DNA of 64,000 nt from Brucella pituitosa (GTDB taxonomy: Bacteria; Pseudomonadota; Alphaproteobacteria; Rhizobiales; Rhizobiaceae), in the NCBI RefSeq assembly GCF_003049685.1, contig NZ_PYSY02000001.1:1364001-1428000 (forward strand). Reading direction: 5' to 3'. Below are positions 31,001 through 41,358 of the stretch, in pieces. How positions within the stretch are numbered: position 1 is the first letter of the stretch; the number at the start of each line of letters is the position of its first letter. The notes beneath the pieces were generated by a model. That model ran no database searches and was not told the origin of the DNA. It worked only from the letters and a program-made list of their open reading frames with translations. The position numbers and the translations under genes were made by a program.

Positions 31001-32020
31001 ATGGCTGACTTAAAACCCTATATCGCCAAGGCTGCCTCCGGCAATCCATTGTCGTTCGAGGATTCCAAAGCAGCCTTCGACATCATGATGTCTGGACAGG
31101 CAACGCCTTCACAGGTGGGCGGCTTCCTGATGGCTCTGCGGGTACGCGGTGAAACAGTGCCGGAAATTGCCGGCGCAGTTGCCTCCATGCGGTCGCGTAT
31201 GCTGCCGGTTTCCGCGCCGACCAACGCTGTTGATATCGTTGGTACTGGTGGCGACCAGTCCGGTTCCTACAATGTATCGAGCTGTTCGGCTTTTGTCGTC
31301 GCAGGTGCAGGCGTGCCTGTTGCCAAGCACGGCAATCGCGCCCTTTCCTCGCGTTCGGGTGCTGCCGATGCGCTAGCAGCCCTTGGTGTCAACATCGAAG
31401 CCGACGCAGACACAATTGGCCGCAGCATCAGCGAAGCCGGTCTTGGCTTCATGTTCGCACCGACTCACCATTCGGCGATGCGTCATGTCGGCCCATCGCG
31501 CGTCGAACTTGGAACCCGCACTATTTTCAATCTGCTTGGGCCATTGTCGAACCCAGCGAGTGTCAAACGTCAGCTGGTCGGCGTGTTCTCGGCTGAATGG
31601 GTCGAGCCTTTGGCGCAGGTTCTCAAAGAACTTGGTTCTGAAACCGCATGGGTTGTCTATGGCGATGGTCTCGATGAGATGACCACAGCAGGCACCACGA
31701 AAATCGCAGCGCTTGAAAACGGTACGATTCGCACATTCGAGATTGAGCCTGAAGATGTGGGCTTGCGCCGTGTCGATATGTCGGAACTTAAAGGTGGCGA
31801 AGCCGAAGTAAACGCCAGAGCTCTGCGTGGCGTTCTCGAAGGCGATCAAAACGCCTATCGTGATATCGTTTTGTTGAATTCTGCCGCAGCACTTGTCATT
31901 TCAGGTAAGGCAAAAGACCTGAAGGACGGTATCGCTCTCGCTGCGCAATCCATCGACAGCGGTTCAGCACTTGCAGTTCTGCAAAAAGTTATTGCCGTGT
32001 CCAACGATAAACCGCTCTGA
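31001..32020 (+). CDS. trpD: Anthranilate phosphoribosyltransferase
   Basis: Second step of tryptophan synthesis: transfers phosphoribose from PRPP to anthranilate. 339 residues from [15 protein letters not shown]. Key motifs are [17 protein letters not shown] (PRPP loop GTGGD), [20 protein letters not shown] and [16 protein letters not shown]. The frame is open upstream into ppiD, but this ATG matches the family start. TrpE/G lies elsewhere. It leads trpD-trpC-moaC-moeA-lexA. Confidence 0.97.
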   Translation: MADLKPYIAKAASGNPLSFEDSKAAFDIMMSGQATPSQVGGFLMALRVRGETVPEIAGAVASMRSRMLPVSAPTNAVDIVGTGGDQSGSYNVSSCSAFVVAGAGVPVAKHGNRALSSRSGAADALAALGVNIEADADTIGRSISEAGLGFMFAPTHHSAMRHVGPSRVELGTRTIFNLLGPLSNPASVKRQLVGVFSAEWVEPLAQVLKELGSETAWVVYGDGLDEMTTAGTTKIAALENGTIRTFEIEPEDVGLRRVDMSELKGGEAEVNARALRGVLEGDQNAYRDIVLLNSAAALVISGKAKDLKDGIALAAQSIDSGSALAVLQKVIAVSNDKPL

Positions 32021-32036
32021 CGGAGAGGATCGAACC

Positions 32037-32837
32037 ATGTCCACCGACATTCTGCGGAAAATCGAAGCCTATAAGCTTGAAGAGATCGCTGCTGCCAAGG
32101 CTCGCCTTCCACTGGAAGAAGTAAAGGCACGGGCCAAGGATCAGCCTGCGACGCGCGGTTTCCTCAAAGCACTGGAAGCCAAGCGCGCTGCAAACAAGTT
32201 TGCGCTTATCGCCGAGATTAAAAAGGCAAGTCCATCGAAGGGCCTCATTCGCCCGGATTTCGATCCACCCGCATTGGCCAAGGCCTATGAAGATGGCGGT
32301 GCTGCCTGCCTTTCCGTGCTGACCGATACGCCATCCTTTCAGGGTGCACCGGAATTTCTGACGGCTGCACGCGATGCATGTTCATTGCCCGCGCTACGTA
32401 AGGATTTCCTGTTCGATACCTATCAGGTCTATGAAGCGCGCAGTTGGGGTGCAGACTGCATTCTTATCATTCTGGCAAGTGTTGATGACGATCTCGCCAA
32501 GGCGCTTGAAGAAACCGCTTTCGAGCTCGGCATGGATGCATTGATTGAAGTCCATGATGAAGAGGAAACGGAACGCGCACTCAAGCTTTCGTCGCGTCTC
32601 GTCGGCGTCAACAATCGCAACCTGCGTACATTTGAAGTCGACCTTGCGGTTTCCGAGCGGCTCGCAAAGATGGTGCCTTCGGATCGTCTGCTGGTCGGCG
32701 AAAGCGGCATCTTCACTCATGATGATTGCCTACGTCTCGAAAAGTCGAATATCGGCACATTCCTCATCGGCGAAAGCCTGATGCGCAAAGAAGACGTTGC
32801 GTCCGCAACCCGCGAACTTCTGACCGGCAAGGCCTGA
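32037..32837 (+). CDS. trpC: Indole-3-glycerol phosphate synthase
   Basis: Closes the indole ring in tryptophan synthesis. 266 residues from [17 protein letters not shown]. Motifs are [17 protein letters not shown] (catalytic Lys), [42 protein letters not shown] and LLVGESGIF. The ATG at 32037 has GGAGAGG upstream; the frame is open to 31971 inside trpD. It lies 16 nt after trpD. There is no fused TrpF. Confidence 0.97.
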   Translation: MSTDILRKIEAYKLEEIAAAKARLPLEEVKARAKDQPATRGFLKALEAKRAANKFALIAEIKKASPSKGLIRPDFDPPALAKAYEDGGAACLSVLTDTPSFQGAPEFLTAARDACSLPALRKDFLFDTYQVYEARSWGADCILIILASVDDDLAKALEETAFELGMDALIEVHDEEETERALKLSSRLVGVNNRNLRTFEVDLAVSERLAKMVPSDRLLVGESGIFTHDDCLRLEKSNIGTFLIGESLMRKEDVASATRELLTGKA

Positions 32838-32840
32838 GAT

Positions 32841-33317
32841 ATGGCGGCCAAGCTCACCCATATCGACCAGACCGGCGCTGCCCACATGGTCGATGTCGGC
32901 GACAAGGCTGAAACCGAACGTCAGGCCACAGCTGAAGGTGCTGTCAGGATGCAGCCCGAAACGCTGGCGCTCATTCTGGAAGGCAATGCAGCCAAGGGTG
33001 ACGTTATCGGTGCCGCGCGTCTCGCTGGCATCATGGCTGCGAAGAAAACTGCTGATCTTATCCCGCTTTGCCACCCGCTGATGCTGACCAAAGTATCGGT
33101 TGATATTGAGCCTGATCAGACGCTTCCCGGTTTGCGTGTTCGTGCCACGGCAAAGCTTAAAGGCCGTACCGGCGTAGAAATGGAAGCACTGACTGCCGTT
33201 TCCGTCACCTGCCTGACCATTTATGACATGGCGAAGGCTGTCGATCGCCATATGGAGATCACCGACATCCGCGTTTCGGCAAAAAGCGGCGGCAAGTCAG
33301 GTGACTGGAAAGCCTGA
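32841..33317 (+). CDS. moaC: Cyclic pyranopterin monophosphate synthase MoaC
   Basis: Molybdenum cofactor step 1 partner of MoaA. 158 residues with [37 protein letters not shown], the signature [18 protein letters not shown] and [19 protein letters not shown]. It starts 3 nt after trpC and precedes moeA, the conserved trpC-moaC-moeA-lexA order of Rhizobiales. MoaA is not in the window. Confidence 0.96.
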   Translation: MAAKLTHIDQTGAAHMVDVGDKAETERQATAEGAVRMQPETLALILEGNAAKGDVIGAARLAGIMAAKKTADLIPLCHPLMLTKVSVDIEPDQTLPGLRVRATAKLKGRTGVEMEALTAVSVTCLTIYDMAKAVDRHMEITDIRVSAKSGGKSGDWKA

Positions 33318-33339
33318 TATCCAGACGAGAGGAAACCAT

Positions 33340-34554
33340 ATGTCCCTTCTCCCGGTCGATGAAGCACTTGCCCGCATCCTGAGCACCGCCGAGCCGCATG
33401 ATTTTGAGCAGGTTGCACTTGCTTCAGCAGGCGGCCGCGTTGTTGCCGAGCAGGTCATGGCAAAACTGCGCCAGCCACCATTCGATTGTTCCGCCATGGA
33501 CGGCTATGCGCTCATCGCGCCTCAGAACCTCGAATATCCGATTGAGCTTACAGTGATCGGTGAATCGGCAGCGGGTAAGCGATTTGATGGCCAGCTCAAC
33601 GAAGGCGAAGCCGTGCGCATCTTCACGGGCGCACCCATACCGGTCGGCGCTGACTGCATCGTCATTCAGGAAGACACCGAACGTTCCGGTGACAAGCTGA
33701 CAGTCCAACATGGGCTTGATAAAGGCCGTCACATCCGCCGCGCGGGTCTCGACTTTGCACCCGGTGACACCGTTCTTCCAGTTGGGCGGGAACTTGACGC
33801 CCCGGCACTGTCTCTTGCCGCTGCCAGCGGCAATGCAACGATTTCCGTTTTCAGGCAGCCCCGAATTGCCATTCTCGCCACTGGCGATGAACTCGTCCCG
33901 CCCGGAGCGCTCCCCGGTCCTGATCAGATTATAGCCTCCAATAGTTTGGGAATAGCTGAAATTGTGCGCCGCGCAGGTGGCAAGCCCGAAGACATGGGCA
34001 TTATCGTTGACGATCCGACAAAGATCGAATCAGCGATCAGCCAGGTGCTCGACGATGGCATCGATATTCTCGTCACTATCGGCGGCGCGTCCGTTGGTGA
34101 TCGTGATTACGTGCCCGGCGCGTTGAAGAACTGCGGTGTCGATCTCGATTTCTGGAAAATCGCCATGCGTCCCGGTAAACCGTTGATGTATGGTCGCAAG
34201 AGCATTTCAGGCAAAACGGTCCACGTCATCGGCCTGCCAGGCAACCCCGTTTCCAGCCTTGTTTGCAGCCTCGTATTTCTACGCCCATTGGTAGCCAAAC
34301 TATCCGGCACGGATCTGACTGCAGATATTCGTCCCGCAAAGCTTGGTCAGGCAATGAATGCGAATGATCACCGGCGCGATTTTGTTCGGGCAACAGTCGA
34401 ACAGGATGCTGACGGAACATTGATCGCAACGCCTTTTCCTATCCAGGATTCATCAATGCTTTCCGCCTTGGTTCGATCCGATGCGCTGCTGGTCAGAGAT
34501 GAAAACGCACCCGCTTCATTGACCGGTGACGCCTGCATAATATTGATGCTGTAA
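33340..34554 (+). CDS. moeA: Molybdopterin molybdenumtransferase MoeA
   Basis: Inserts molybdenum into adenylated molybdopterin. 404 residues starting MSLLPVDEALARIL. Motifs: PFDCSAMDGYAL (domain I), VRIFTGAPIPVGADCIV, DGIDILVTIGGASVGDRD (MoCF fold) and MRPGKPLMYG then VIGLPGNPVSSLV. The ATG at 33340 follows GAGAGGAAACCAT; the open frame extends back into moaC but that is not coding. Follows moaC by 22 nt. Confidence 0.97.
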   Translation: MSLLPVDEALARILSTAEPHDFEQVALASAGGRVVAEQVMAKLRQPPFDCSAMDGYALIAPQNLEYPIELTVIGESAAGKRFDGQLNEGEAVRIFTGAPIPVGADCIVIQEDTERSGDKLTVQHGLDKGRHIRRAGLDFAPGDTVLPVGRELDAPALSLAAASGNATISVFRQPRIAILATGDELVPPGALPGPDQIIASNSLGIAEIVRRAGGKPEDMGIIVDDPTKIESAISQVLDDGIDILVTIGGASVGDRDYVPGALKNCGVDLDFWKIAMRPGKPLMYGRKSISGKTVHVIGLPGNPVSSLVCSLVFLRPLVAKLSGTDLTADIRPAKLGQAMNANDHRRDFVRATVEQDADGTLIATPFPIQDSSMLSALVRSDALLVRDENAPASLTGDACIILML

Positions 34555-34603
34555 CGAACGCATCCAATTCCGCCAGTCCGTTAATCATTTTAAAACCATT
34601 GCA

Positions 34604-34633
34604 GAACAAGACTGGAACATATAGTGTTCGTTC
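34604..34633 (+). promoter_or_regulatory. LexA operator (SOS box) with three phased half-sites
   Basis: GAAC at 34604, GAAC at 34615 and GTTC at 34626 are each separated by exactly 7 nt; a further GTTC at 34630 is adjacent. The first pair is the alphaproteobacterial SOS box GAAC-N7-GAAC (complement GTTC-N7-GTTC). A possible promoter, TTGCAG (34599-34604) with TAGTGT (34622-34627) 17 nt apart, overlaps it. The site is 43 bp upstream of lexA, implying autorepression. Confidence 0.88.
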
Positions 34634-34675
34634 TGGTTTTGTTTTTATTTGATTCTGGTCTGGAGGGTGTAGCGC

Positions 34676-35401
34676 ATGTTGACCCGTAAACAGCACGAGC
34701 TTCTGCTGTTCATTCATGAACGTCTGAAAGAGACGGGCATTCCTCCGTCTTTCGACGAGATGAAAGAGGCTCTTGATTTAGCCTCGAAATCGGGCATTCA
34801 TCGGCTCATCACAGCGCTGGAAGAACGCGGTTTCATCCGCAGGCTTCCAAATCGCGCCCGCGCACTGGAAGTGCTTCGTTTGCCGGATTCCATTGCTCCC
34901 GGACTGAATTCGCAAAAGAAATTTGCGCCAAGCGTTATCGAAGGCAGTCTCGGCAAGGCGCCACCTGCCCCTACGCCTATTCGCCCAGCTCCGGCGACTG
35001 CGAATGACGATGTATCGACCATGGTGTCCATCCCTGTGATGGGACGTATCGCTGCTGGTGTACCAATCTCGGCGATCCAGAATCAGACCCATTCGCTCAG
35101 CCTTCCGCCAGAAATGATTGGCGCAGGCGAACACTACGCGCTTGAGGTCAAGGGCGACTCGATGATTGAAGCCGGAATTTTCGATGGTGATACTGTCATC
35201 ATCAAGCGCGGCGACACAGCCAATCCAGGTGAAATCATCGTTGCTCTGGTGGATGACGAAGAAGCGACACTGAAACGTTTCCGCCGCAAAGGCGCTTCCA
35301 TTGCGCTCGAAGCTGCAAATCCAGCCTATGAGACGCGGATATTCGGTCCTGACCGAGTTCGTGTTCAGGGCAAGCTGATCGGTTTGATCCGGCGCTATTA
35401 G
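34676..35401 (+). CDS. lexA: LexA SOS repressor
   Basis: 241 residues. N-terminal winged HTH ([20 protein letters not shown] to about residue 68), a Pro/Ala-rich linker, then the S24 self-cleavage domain. The Ala-Gly cleavage pair is A127-G128 (GRIAAGVP), nucleophile S162 (KGDSMIEAG) and base K200 (ATLKRF). GGAGGG precedes the ATG. The stop codon TAG (35399-35401) is formed by the first bases of a family A repeat, yet the C-terminus LIGLIRRY is normal. Autoregulated through the operator at 34604. Confidence 0.97.
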   Translation: MLTRKQHELLLFIHERLKETGIPPSFDEMKEALDLASKSGIHRLITALEERGFIRRLPNRARALEVLRLPDSIAPGLNSQKKFAPSVIEGSLGKAPPAPTPIRPAPATANDDVSTMVSIPVMGRIAAGVPISAIQNQTHSLSLPPEMIGAGEHYALEVKGDSMIEAGIFDGDTVIIKRGDTANPGEIIVALVDDEEATLKRFRRKGASIALEAANPAYETRIFGPDRVRVQGKLIGLIRRY

Positions 35402-35503
35402 AGCGCATCCCGAAAAGTGTGAAACGGTTTTCGGACAAAGATGCGCGTTAAAAAAATATTTAGAGCGCCGATCTGATCCAATCAGATCGAAACGCGCTCT
35501 AAA
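35399..35503. repeat. Intergenic repeat, family A, full copy at the lexA stop
   Basis: Starts TAGAGCGCATCCCGAAAAGT and ends GATCGAAACGCGCTCTA. It is the reverse complement of the 20687-20790 element, differing only in the AT spacer. The first three bases are the lexA stop codon; the right end touches the comEC stop at 35504. It therefore fills the whole gap between the convergent lexA and comEC genes, where it could act as a two-way transcription end. Confidence 0.92.
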
Positions 35504-38023
35504 TCATTGAGGAAGATCAGAGCCAGTTGCATTTTCTGCTCCGGCTTTCTTCCGATACTCACGGTCAGGCAGACCGCGCGCTGCTCGTGAGTAGAGGCGA
35601 TAGAGATGCCAGGGGCGTGTGGGCGCATCGACGGAAAAGTCCAGTTTGTCCGCATAGTCTCCGATATTGCGAGGCATTGCAGGCGCGAAACGATAAGTCT
35701 CGCGCTCGCTGACCGGCTCTCGCTCCGGAGACTTTGCCTGAACCATTTTGTCTGTGCTTAGTTTTTGCCCTAACCTTATTTCTAGAGTTCCTTTTAGGGC
35801 CAGTTCCTGCCTGTCAACGACGAGCGAGCCTGACCGCTCACAGCGTAGTTTTTTTCCGGCAATAGCAAGAACAACAATATCGCCTACATTACAGGCAATC
35901 TCGCGCATATCTTCCTGCGCAGTATAGGCCAGCATTCGACCATCCCTGAGAGGAATGGTACAGAGCCCATCTTCGCAGAGAAAAGCACGCTCATCAGCGG
36001 CAACCGATTGTTTCTTCAGTATGTGCGGAGGAACAAAGGCTTCAACCAGATAGGCCGTCTGCCAGTTCTGCGCTGTGAACTGCGGTGGCCTGTTGCGGTT
36101 AACCGCGAAATTGCCATCAGATAGTCGCACGGCCACAAACTTGGCATCTTCGCTGATAAGGATATCCGGCATCGGCATCCGTATGAAAGCGATCAGACCC
36201 ATCACAATAAATGGAAGCGCCATTAACCGCAGTCGCGTTGTGAACGTAACCGCAATGACAAGTGCTGCCGTCCAGAGGATGAGCGTTGCGACCGGCATGA
36301 CACCGGGATTACCGTCGGGCGAAAGGCTGGCAACAAACTCAGCAATGTGTCGCACGAGCAAAACGCCAAATCCCATGACTTGCAATGGCAACCAATCAAG
36401 TTGCAGCGGCATCAACAACAAGCTCAAAACTGCGAAAGGCATTACCAGTATCGAAATGACCGGCAAGGCCAGCACATTGCCGACAAGGCCCAAAGGGGCG
36501 GTGTTGTTAAAATGATAGGCCGCAAAAATCCCGCTGGCCACCCCTGCTACAATGGACGTCGCAGCCGTGGCTATTGCTGGTATAAATATTTTTGACAAAG
36601 GCCCACGCGATGAGGCTTGGCGATACTCCGCGCCTGACTGTCTTATGGCTTTTCTTTCACTCCACCAGGCGAAAGCCGCGATCAGCCCTGCTGTCGCCGA
36701 GAACGACATTTGGAAGCTTGGGCCCAATATCTCGTGCGGGGAGATTGCGATCATCGCAATTGCTGAAATCGCCAGATTACGCATGCTGATCGCCGCTCTG
36801 TCAGCCAGAAGCGCGCAAAGCATTACGGCAATCATCACGTAGCTGCGCTGTGCCGCCACATCGGCCCCAGACATAGCAAGATAGAACGTACAACTGAGCA
36901 ACGAAAGAAAAGCTGCATATTTCTTAACCGAATATCGTGCGCTGAATGCCGGAAACAGGGCAAACAACGACCGCAACGACATCATGACCACCCCGGCTGC
37001 CAACACCATATGCAGGCCTGAAATCGACAAGATATGCGCGAGCCCAGCCTTGCGCAGATGTTCATTGGTCTCTTCACTGATCCCTGCCCGCTCACCTGCG
37101 ATCAGTGCTGCCGCAACGCTGCCGTCTTCACCGGACAACACCTCTGCAATCCGCTCGGAAACATGTACGCGTAACTGGGCGATAGAGCCGGAAATTTTGG
37201 CAACTATGTCGCTCGGCCCGGGCACATCCACACTCTTCGGCGTCCCCAGAAAAAAGCCATTTGCACCGATACCGCCAAAATAAGCGTGAAAGCCAAAATC
37301 GTAGTTTCCCGGTCGGACCGGGCCTGATGCCACACGCAGACGTGCAAAACCGTTCAGGCCACTCCCGATCGTCGTTTGCGCCGGAATATCACGCGCAGTA
37401 ATCCGGATACGCTGTGGGGCAAAACGAAGCTTTGGCCTCTGCGTTTCAATAAGATCGAGCGTGACGCGCCAGCTACCATTATCCCGATATTCGAGAGCGA
37501 CAACCCGACCCGTAACGCGGGTTGCCACTTCAGAGCCAAGCATCTGGGTTCCACGTCGCTCCGTTTCGATCTTTCCCGCAATCATTCCCAGCTGGAGTGC
37601 TATCACAAGCGTCAATAGCTGTGACGGCAGGAAATGCCCACGAGACAGAAGACGAATAAAGACGGATACCCCAAGAACCGAAGTAAGTTGCAGCCATGCA
37701 GGTTCGAACGACACTGTGAAATAGATAATTGCCCCGATACCCATAAAGATAGGAAACAGCAGGAAAAACATTCCTCTGCCAATTTCCCGCGTCATGGCTG
37801 CAGCAAAACTCTGCCGGACAACAGACGCCAGTTCCTTCAGCCGCTCGGATGCTGTTCGTTGTTTTAGTGGCAGTACTGGCGGCGGATCTTCTGTTGGTTT
37901 ATAAGGCAGCCATGGTTCGGGTAGTAAGGAACGTGCAAGACCGCCGGGCATGTCTTTGACGAACGCCCGTTCATTGATCTCCCGCGTTTCGCTTGTGCCC
38001 GTCATGCCCCCGCCTGACTGCAA
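35504..38023 (-). CDS. comEC: ComEC/Rec2-type membrane channel protein, without metallo-beta-lactamase domain
   Basis: 839 residues (833 from the likely ATG at 38005). Layout: N-terminal membrane pair and DUF4131-like domain (about residues 60-240), then the Competence domain with many membrane helices (HLRKAGLAHILSISGLHMVL is the characteristic motif), to about residue 600. The C-terminal part is soluble and has no HxHxDH, so the nuclease-like metallo-beta-lactamase domain of Gram-positive ComEC is absent. It would form the inner-membrane DNA uptake channel. Convergent with lexA; divergent from gltX. No other competence genes are in the window. Confidence 0.9.
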   Translation of the reverse strand: MQSGGGMTGTSETREINERAFVKDMPGGLARSLLPEPWLPYKPTEDPPPVLPLKQRTASERLKELASVVRQSFAAAMTREIGRGMFFLLFPIFMGIGAIIYFTVSFEPAWLQLTSVLGVSVFIRLLSRGHFLPSQLLTLVIALQLGMIAGKIETERRGTQMLGSEVATRVTGRVVALEYRDNGSWRVTLDLIETQRPKLRFAPQRIRITARDIPAQTTIGSGLNGFARLRVASGPVRPGNYDFGFHAYFGGIGANGFFLGTPKSVDVPGPSDIVAKISGSIAQLRVHVSERIAEVLSGEDGSVAAALIAGERAGISEETNEHLRKAGLAHILSISGLHMVLAAGVVMMSLRSLFALFPAFSARYSVKKYAAFLSLLSCTFYLAMSGADVAAQRSYVMIAVMLCALLADRAAISMRNLAISAIAMIAISPHEILGPSFQMSFSATAGLIAAFAWWSERKAIRQSGAEYRQASSRGPLSKIFIPAIATAATSIVAGVASGIFAAYHFNNTAPLGLVGNVLALPVISILVMPFAVLSLLLMPLQLDWLPLQVMGFGVLLVRHIAEFVASLSPDGNPGVMPVATLILWTAALVIAVTFTTRLRLMALPFIVMGLIAFIRMPMPDILISEDAKFVAVRLSDGNFAVNRNRPPQFTAQNWQTAYLVEAFVPPHILKKQSVAADERAFLCEDGLCTIPLRDGRMLAYTAQEDMREIACNVGDIVVLAIAGKKLRCERSGSLVVDRQELALKGTLEIRLGQKLSTDKMVQAKSPEREPVSERETYRFAPAMPRNIGDYADKLDFSVDAPTRPWHLYRLYSRAARGLPDREYRKKAGAENATGSDLPQ

Positions 38024-38256
38024 AAGTGTCCCCCGCTAATCTAAAGAAGAATACCGGATTAGCGCGAAAGAACCTTCAAGCCCTTGCGCGCTGTGCTGCC
38101 TATGGTACATGAACGCCAGCCAAAATCGAGAGGGTTCCCGCATCGAGAATCCTTGCCGCCCGTAGACTGAGTACAATCGGGCGCTACATATTCAAAATTC
38201 CGCCTCGCACTGCGCGTCCGCTGCAGCCCAACGAGGCCTGTTATAGTGGAGCTGTC

Positions 38257-39678
38257 ATGTCGAAACCGGTCGTAACCCGTTTTGCCCCTTCGCCCACGGG
38301 TTTCCTACATATTGGCGGAGCCCGGACCGCCCTGTTCAATTGGCTTTATGCCAAGCATAGTGGCGGCAAGATGCTGCTGCGCATCGAAGATACAGACCGC
38401 GAGCGCTCCACGGATGCTGCAACGGCGGCTATCCTTGATGGCCTGACATGGCTTGGTCTTGATTGGGACGGCGATGCCATCTCCCAGTTCGAACGCGCGC
38501 CACGCCATCGCGAAGTAGCAGAAGAACTGGTCGCCAAGGGCAAGGCTTATTATTGCTATGCAACACCAGCCGAACTCGAAGATATGCGCGAAAAGGCACG
38601 TGCCGAAGGCCGCCCACCGCGTTACGATGGTCGCTGGCGCGACCGTGACCCCTCCGAAGCACCGGAAGGTGTGAAGCCGGTCATCCGAATCAAAGCACCG
38701 CAGGAAGGCGAAACCCTTGTTCGCGATGCCGTTCAGGGTGATGTTCGCTTCCCGAACAAGGATCTGGATGATTTCATCATCCTTCGCTCCGATGGTACGC
38801 CAACCTATATGCACGCCGTCGTCGTCGATGATCATGATATGGGCGTCACCCACATTATCCGCGGCGATGATCACCTGACCAACGCCGCGCGTCAGACCGT
38901 GATTTACGATGCAATGGGCTGGGACGTCCCCCAGATGTCGCATATTCCGCTCATTCACGGCGCGGATGGTGCAAAGCTCTCCAAGCGCCACGGCGCACTT
39001 GGCGTTGATGCCTATCGCGCGATGGGTTATCTGCCGGAAGCTCTGCGCAACTATCTGGTTCGTCTTGGCTGGAGCCATGGCGACGACGAAATCATGTCGA
39101 CCGAACAGATGATCGAGTGGTTTGACGTCAAGGATATCAACAAAGGTGCGGCACGTTTTGACTTCCAGAAGCTGGAAGCCATCAACGGCCTCTATATGCG
39201 CGCCAGCGACGACAAGGCACTGTTCGATGCTCTGATCGCCGTATTGCCGGAAATCGAAGGCGGCAAAGAACTGGAAGCCTCTCTCGACGACAAGGGTCGC
39301 GCGCAGCTGCTTACAGCAATGCCGGGCCTTAAAGATCGTGCGAAGACACTGGTGGAGCTTGCTGATGGTGCGAAGTTTATCTTCGCAAAGCGCCCGCTTG
39401 TATTTGATGAGAAGGCCGCATCTCTGCTTAACGACGAAGGTCGCGAAGTTCTGAAAGCTGTCCTTCCGCATTTGGAATCAGTCAGCGAATGGACCGTAGA
39501 CGCGCTTGATGCGGCAGTTCGCGCCCATGCAGAAACAGTAGGCCTGAAGCTTGGCAAGGTAGCACAACCACTGCGCGCTGCCCTTACAGGTCGAGCTACA
39601 TCTCCGGGTGTATTCGACGTACTGTTTGTGCTCGGCCGTGAAGAGTCACTTGCACGCATAAAAGATCAAATCGTTTGA
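38257..39678 (+). CDS. gltX: Glutamyl-tRNA synthetase
   Basis: Class I aminoacyl-tRNA synthetase. 473 residues with the HIGH-type motif [17 protein letters not shown] at residues 8-24 and KMSKS-type motif [25 protein letters not shown] lies in the catalytic domain. Length is usual for the discriminating or non-discriminating enzyme; many alphaproteobacteria carry two paralogues. The upstream gap (38024-38256) shows no feature beyond a likely promoter. Confidence 0.97.
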   Translation: MSKPVVTRFAPSPTGFLHIGGARTALFNWLYAKHSGGKMLLRIEDTDRERSTDAATAAILDGLTWLGLDWDGDAISQFERAPRHREVAEELVAKGKAYYCYATPAELEDMREKARAEGRPPRYDGRWRDRDPSEAPEGVKPVIRIKAPQEGETLVRDAVQGDVRFPNKDLDDFIILRSDGTPTYMHAVVVDDHDMGVTHIIRGDDHLTNAARQTVIYDAMGWDVPQMSHIPLIHGADGAKLSKRHGALGVDAYRAMGYLPEALRNYLVRLGWSHGDDEIMSTEQMIEWFDVKDINKGAARFDFQKLEAINGLYMRASDDKALFDALIAVLPEIEGGKELEASLDDKGRAQLLTAMPGLKDRAKTLVELADGAKFIFAKRPLVFDEKAASLLNDEGREVLKAVLPHLESVSEWTVDALDAAVRAHAETVGLKLGKVAQPLRAALTGRATSPGVFDVLFVLGREESLARIKDQIV

Positions 39679-39840
39679 ACTGTTAGCATTCACGCTGACG
39701 TGACAAAACGGACTTAATTAGACCAAATTACGCATTGCATCGCAAAATCATTGGGATAGTTTGGCGGGCGAAATCGTTTGGATAATGCGTTGAAAATCCG
39801 TTCTTCTACGGGGACGGGCAACACATAAAAATAATGCGGT

Positions 39841-39922
39841 TTCCCGCGTAGGCGGGGAACACATAGATGTTACAAGAGACAAGTTATAACGACGATTAAA
39901 ATTCAGCCGCCACACGGGCGGC
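39841..39922 (+). promoter_or_regulatory. Two GC hairpins in the gltA leader
   Basis: TTCCCGC (39841-39847) can pair with GCGGGGAA (39852-39859) with one bulge. GCCGCC (39906-39911) pairs perfectly with GGCGGC (39917-39922) around ACACG. The second ends 24 nt before the gltA ATG. Neither has a T-tract. They may be mRNA stability or translation control elements, or a small leader RNA. The rest of the 268-bp gltX-gltA gap shows nothing recognisable. Confidence 0.4.
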
Positions 39923-39946
39923 AAAGTGGACACGAAAGGAAACACG

Positions 39947-41239
39947 ATGTCAGATAAGACAGCAAGCTTTACCCTCGACGGCAAAACGTTCGACCTGCCT
40001 GTACGACAAGGCACTGTCGGGCCGGACGTTGTCGACATCGGTCCACTTTACAAGAATGCGAACGCCTTCACTTACGACCCTGGCTTCACGTCGACTGCTT
40101 CGTGCGAATCCAAGATCACCTACATTGATGGCGACGAAGGCGTTCTGCTCTATCGTGGCTATCCAATTGATCAGCTTGCTGAACACGGCGACTTCCTTGA
40201 AACTTGCTACCTGCTGCTTTACGGCGAACTGCCAACCGCAACTCAGAAGGCTGATTTCGATTATCGCGTGACCCGTCACACGATGATCCATGAGCAGATG
40301 ACGAAGTTCTTCACCGGATTCCGTCGCGATGCGCATCCGATGGCCGTGATCGTAGGCTGCGTAGGCGCAATGTCCGCCTTCTACCACGACTCGACCGATA
40401 TCACCGATCCGCATCAGCGCATGGTCGCCTCGATCCGCCTGATCGCCAAGGTGCCGACACTCGCAGCAATGGCCTATAAGTATCATATCGGCCAGCCGTT
40501 CATGTATCCGAAGAACGATCTCGATTTCGCGTCGAACTTCCTGCACATGTGCTTCGCTGTTCCGTGTGAAGAGTACAAGGTCAATCCGGTTCTGGCACGT
40601 GCCATGGATCGTATCTTCATCCTGCACGCAGACCACGAACAGAACGCCTCTACTTCGACCGTGCGTCTGGCCGGTTCGTCGGGTGCCAATCCGTTTGCTT
40701 GTATTGCAGCTGGCGTTGCCTGCCTCTGGGGCCCTGCCCACGGCGGCGCAAACGAAGCCGCGCTCAACATGCTTGCAGAAATCGGCTCGGTTGACCGCAT
40801 TCCAGAATTCATCGCACGCGCCAAGGATAAGAACGATCCATTCCGTCTGATGGGCTTTGGTCACCGCGTTTACAAGAACTACGATCCGCGCGCCAAGATC
40901 ATGCAGAAGACCTGCCATGAGGTTCTCGGCGAACTGGGCATCAAGGACGATCCGCTCCTCGACGTCGCTCTGGAACTGGAAAAGATTGCTCTGACTGATG
41001 AATATTTCATCGAGAAGAAGCTCTATCCAAACATCGACTTCTATTCCGGTATCACGCTGAAGGCACTTGGCTTCCCGACCGAAATGTTCACGGTTCTGTT
41101 CGCCCTTGCCCGTACCGTCGGCTGGGTTGCACAGTGGAAAGAAATGATCGAAGATCCACAGCAGAAAATCGGTCGTCCGCGTCAGCTCTACACTGGCGCT
41201 GCAGAACGCGATTACGTACCGGTCGCAAAGCGCAAGTAA
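39947..41239 (+). CDS. gltA: Citrate synthase
   Basis: Condenses acetyl-CoA and oxaloacetate, entering the TCA cycle with acetyl-CoA from the pdh complex. 430 residues from [20 protein letters not shown]. Motifs: [20 protein letters not shown] (catalytic His), [12 protein letters not shown] and [16 protein letters not shown] (catalytic His; Asp further on in PNIDFYSG). It is the hexameric, type II form. The ATG at 39947 has AAAGGAAACACG upstream. A strong terminator follows. Confidence 0.98.
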   Translation: MSDKTASFTLDGKTFDLPVRQGTVGPDVVDIGPLYKNANAFTYDPGFTSTASCESKITYIDGDEGVLLYRGYPIDQLAEHGDFLETCYLLLYGELPTATQKADFDYRVTRHTMIHEQMTKFFTGFRRDAHPMAVIVGCVGAMSAFYHDSTDITDPHQRMVASIRLIAKVPTLAAMAYKYHIGQPFMYPKNDLDFASNFLHMCFAVPCEEYKVNPVLARAMDRIFILHADHEQNASTSTVRLAGSSGANPFACIAAGVACLWGPAHGGANEAALNMLAEIGSVDRIPEFIARAKDKNDPFRLMGFGHRVYKNYDPRAKIMQKTCHEVLGELGIKDDPLLDVALELEKIALTDEYFIEKKLYPNIDFYSGITLKALGFPTEMFTVLFALARTVGWVAQWKEMIEDPQQKIGRPRQLYTGAAERDYVPVAKRK

Positions 41240-41253
41240 TCTAAATCAGAATA

Positions 41254-41285
41254 AAAAACCCCGGCAATTTGCCGGGGTTTTTGTT
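41254..41285 (+). terminator. Intrinsic terminator of gltA
   Basis: AACCCCGGC (41257-41265) and GCCGGGGTT (41271-41279) form a 9-bp stem with loop AATTT, followed by TTTTTGTTT. It is 15 nt past the gltA stop. Confidence 0.93.
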
Positions 41286-41304
41286 TGTACAGATTTTGAA
41301 AAAT

Positions 41305-41346
41305 TAGAGCGTCGGGCGCCTTATTGGGCGCGCAAAGATCGCTCTA
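41305..41346. repeat. Palindromic module with TAGAGCG/CGCTCTA ends
   Basis: TAGAGCG at 41305 and CGCTCTA ending 41346 are inverted repeats; the inner part has GGGCGCC...GGGCGCGC. The ends match the repeat families, but the inside is different, so it is a third module type. It lies 12 bp before a family B repeat, between convergent gltA and lpxB. Confidence 0.6.
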
Positions 41347-41358
41347 ACACTTCAAAAT

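Noticed and set aside
38305..39471. 388-codon minus-strand open frame opposite gltX
   Set aside because: Antisense to a certain aminoacyl-tRNA synthetase; low-complexity composition and no family resemblance.
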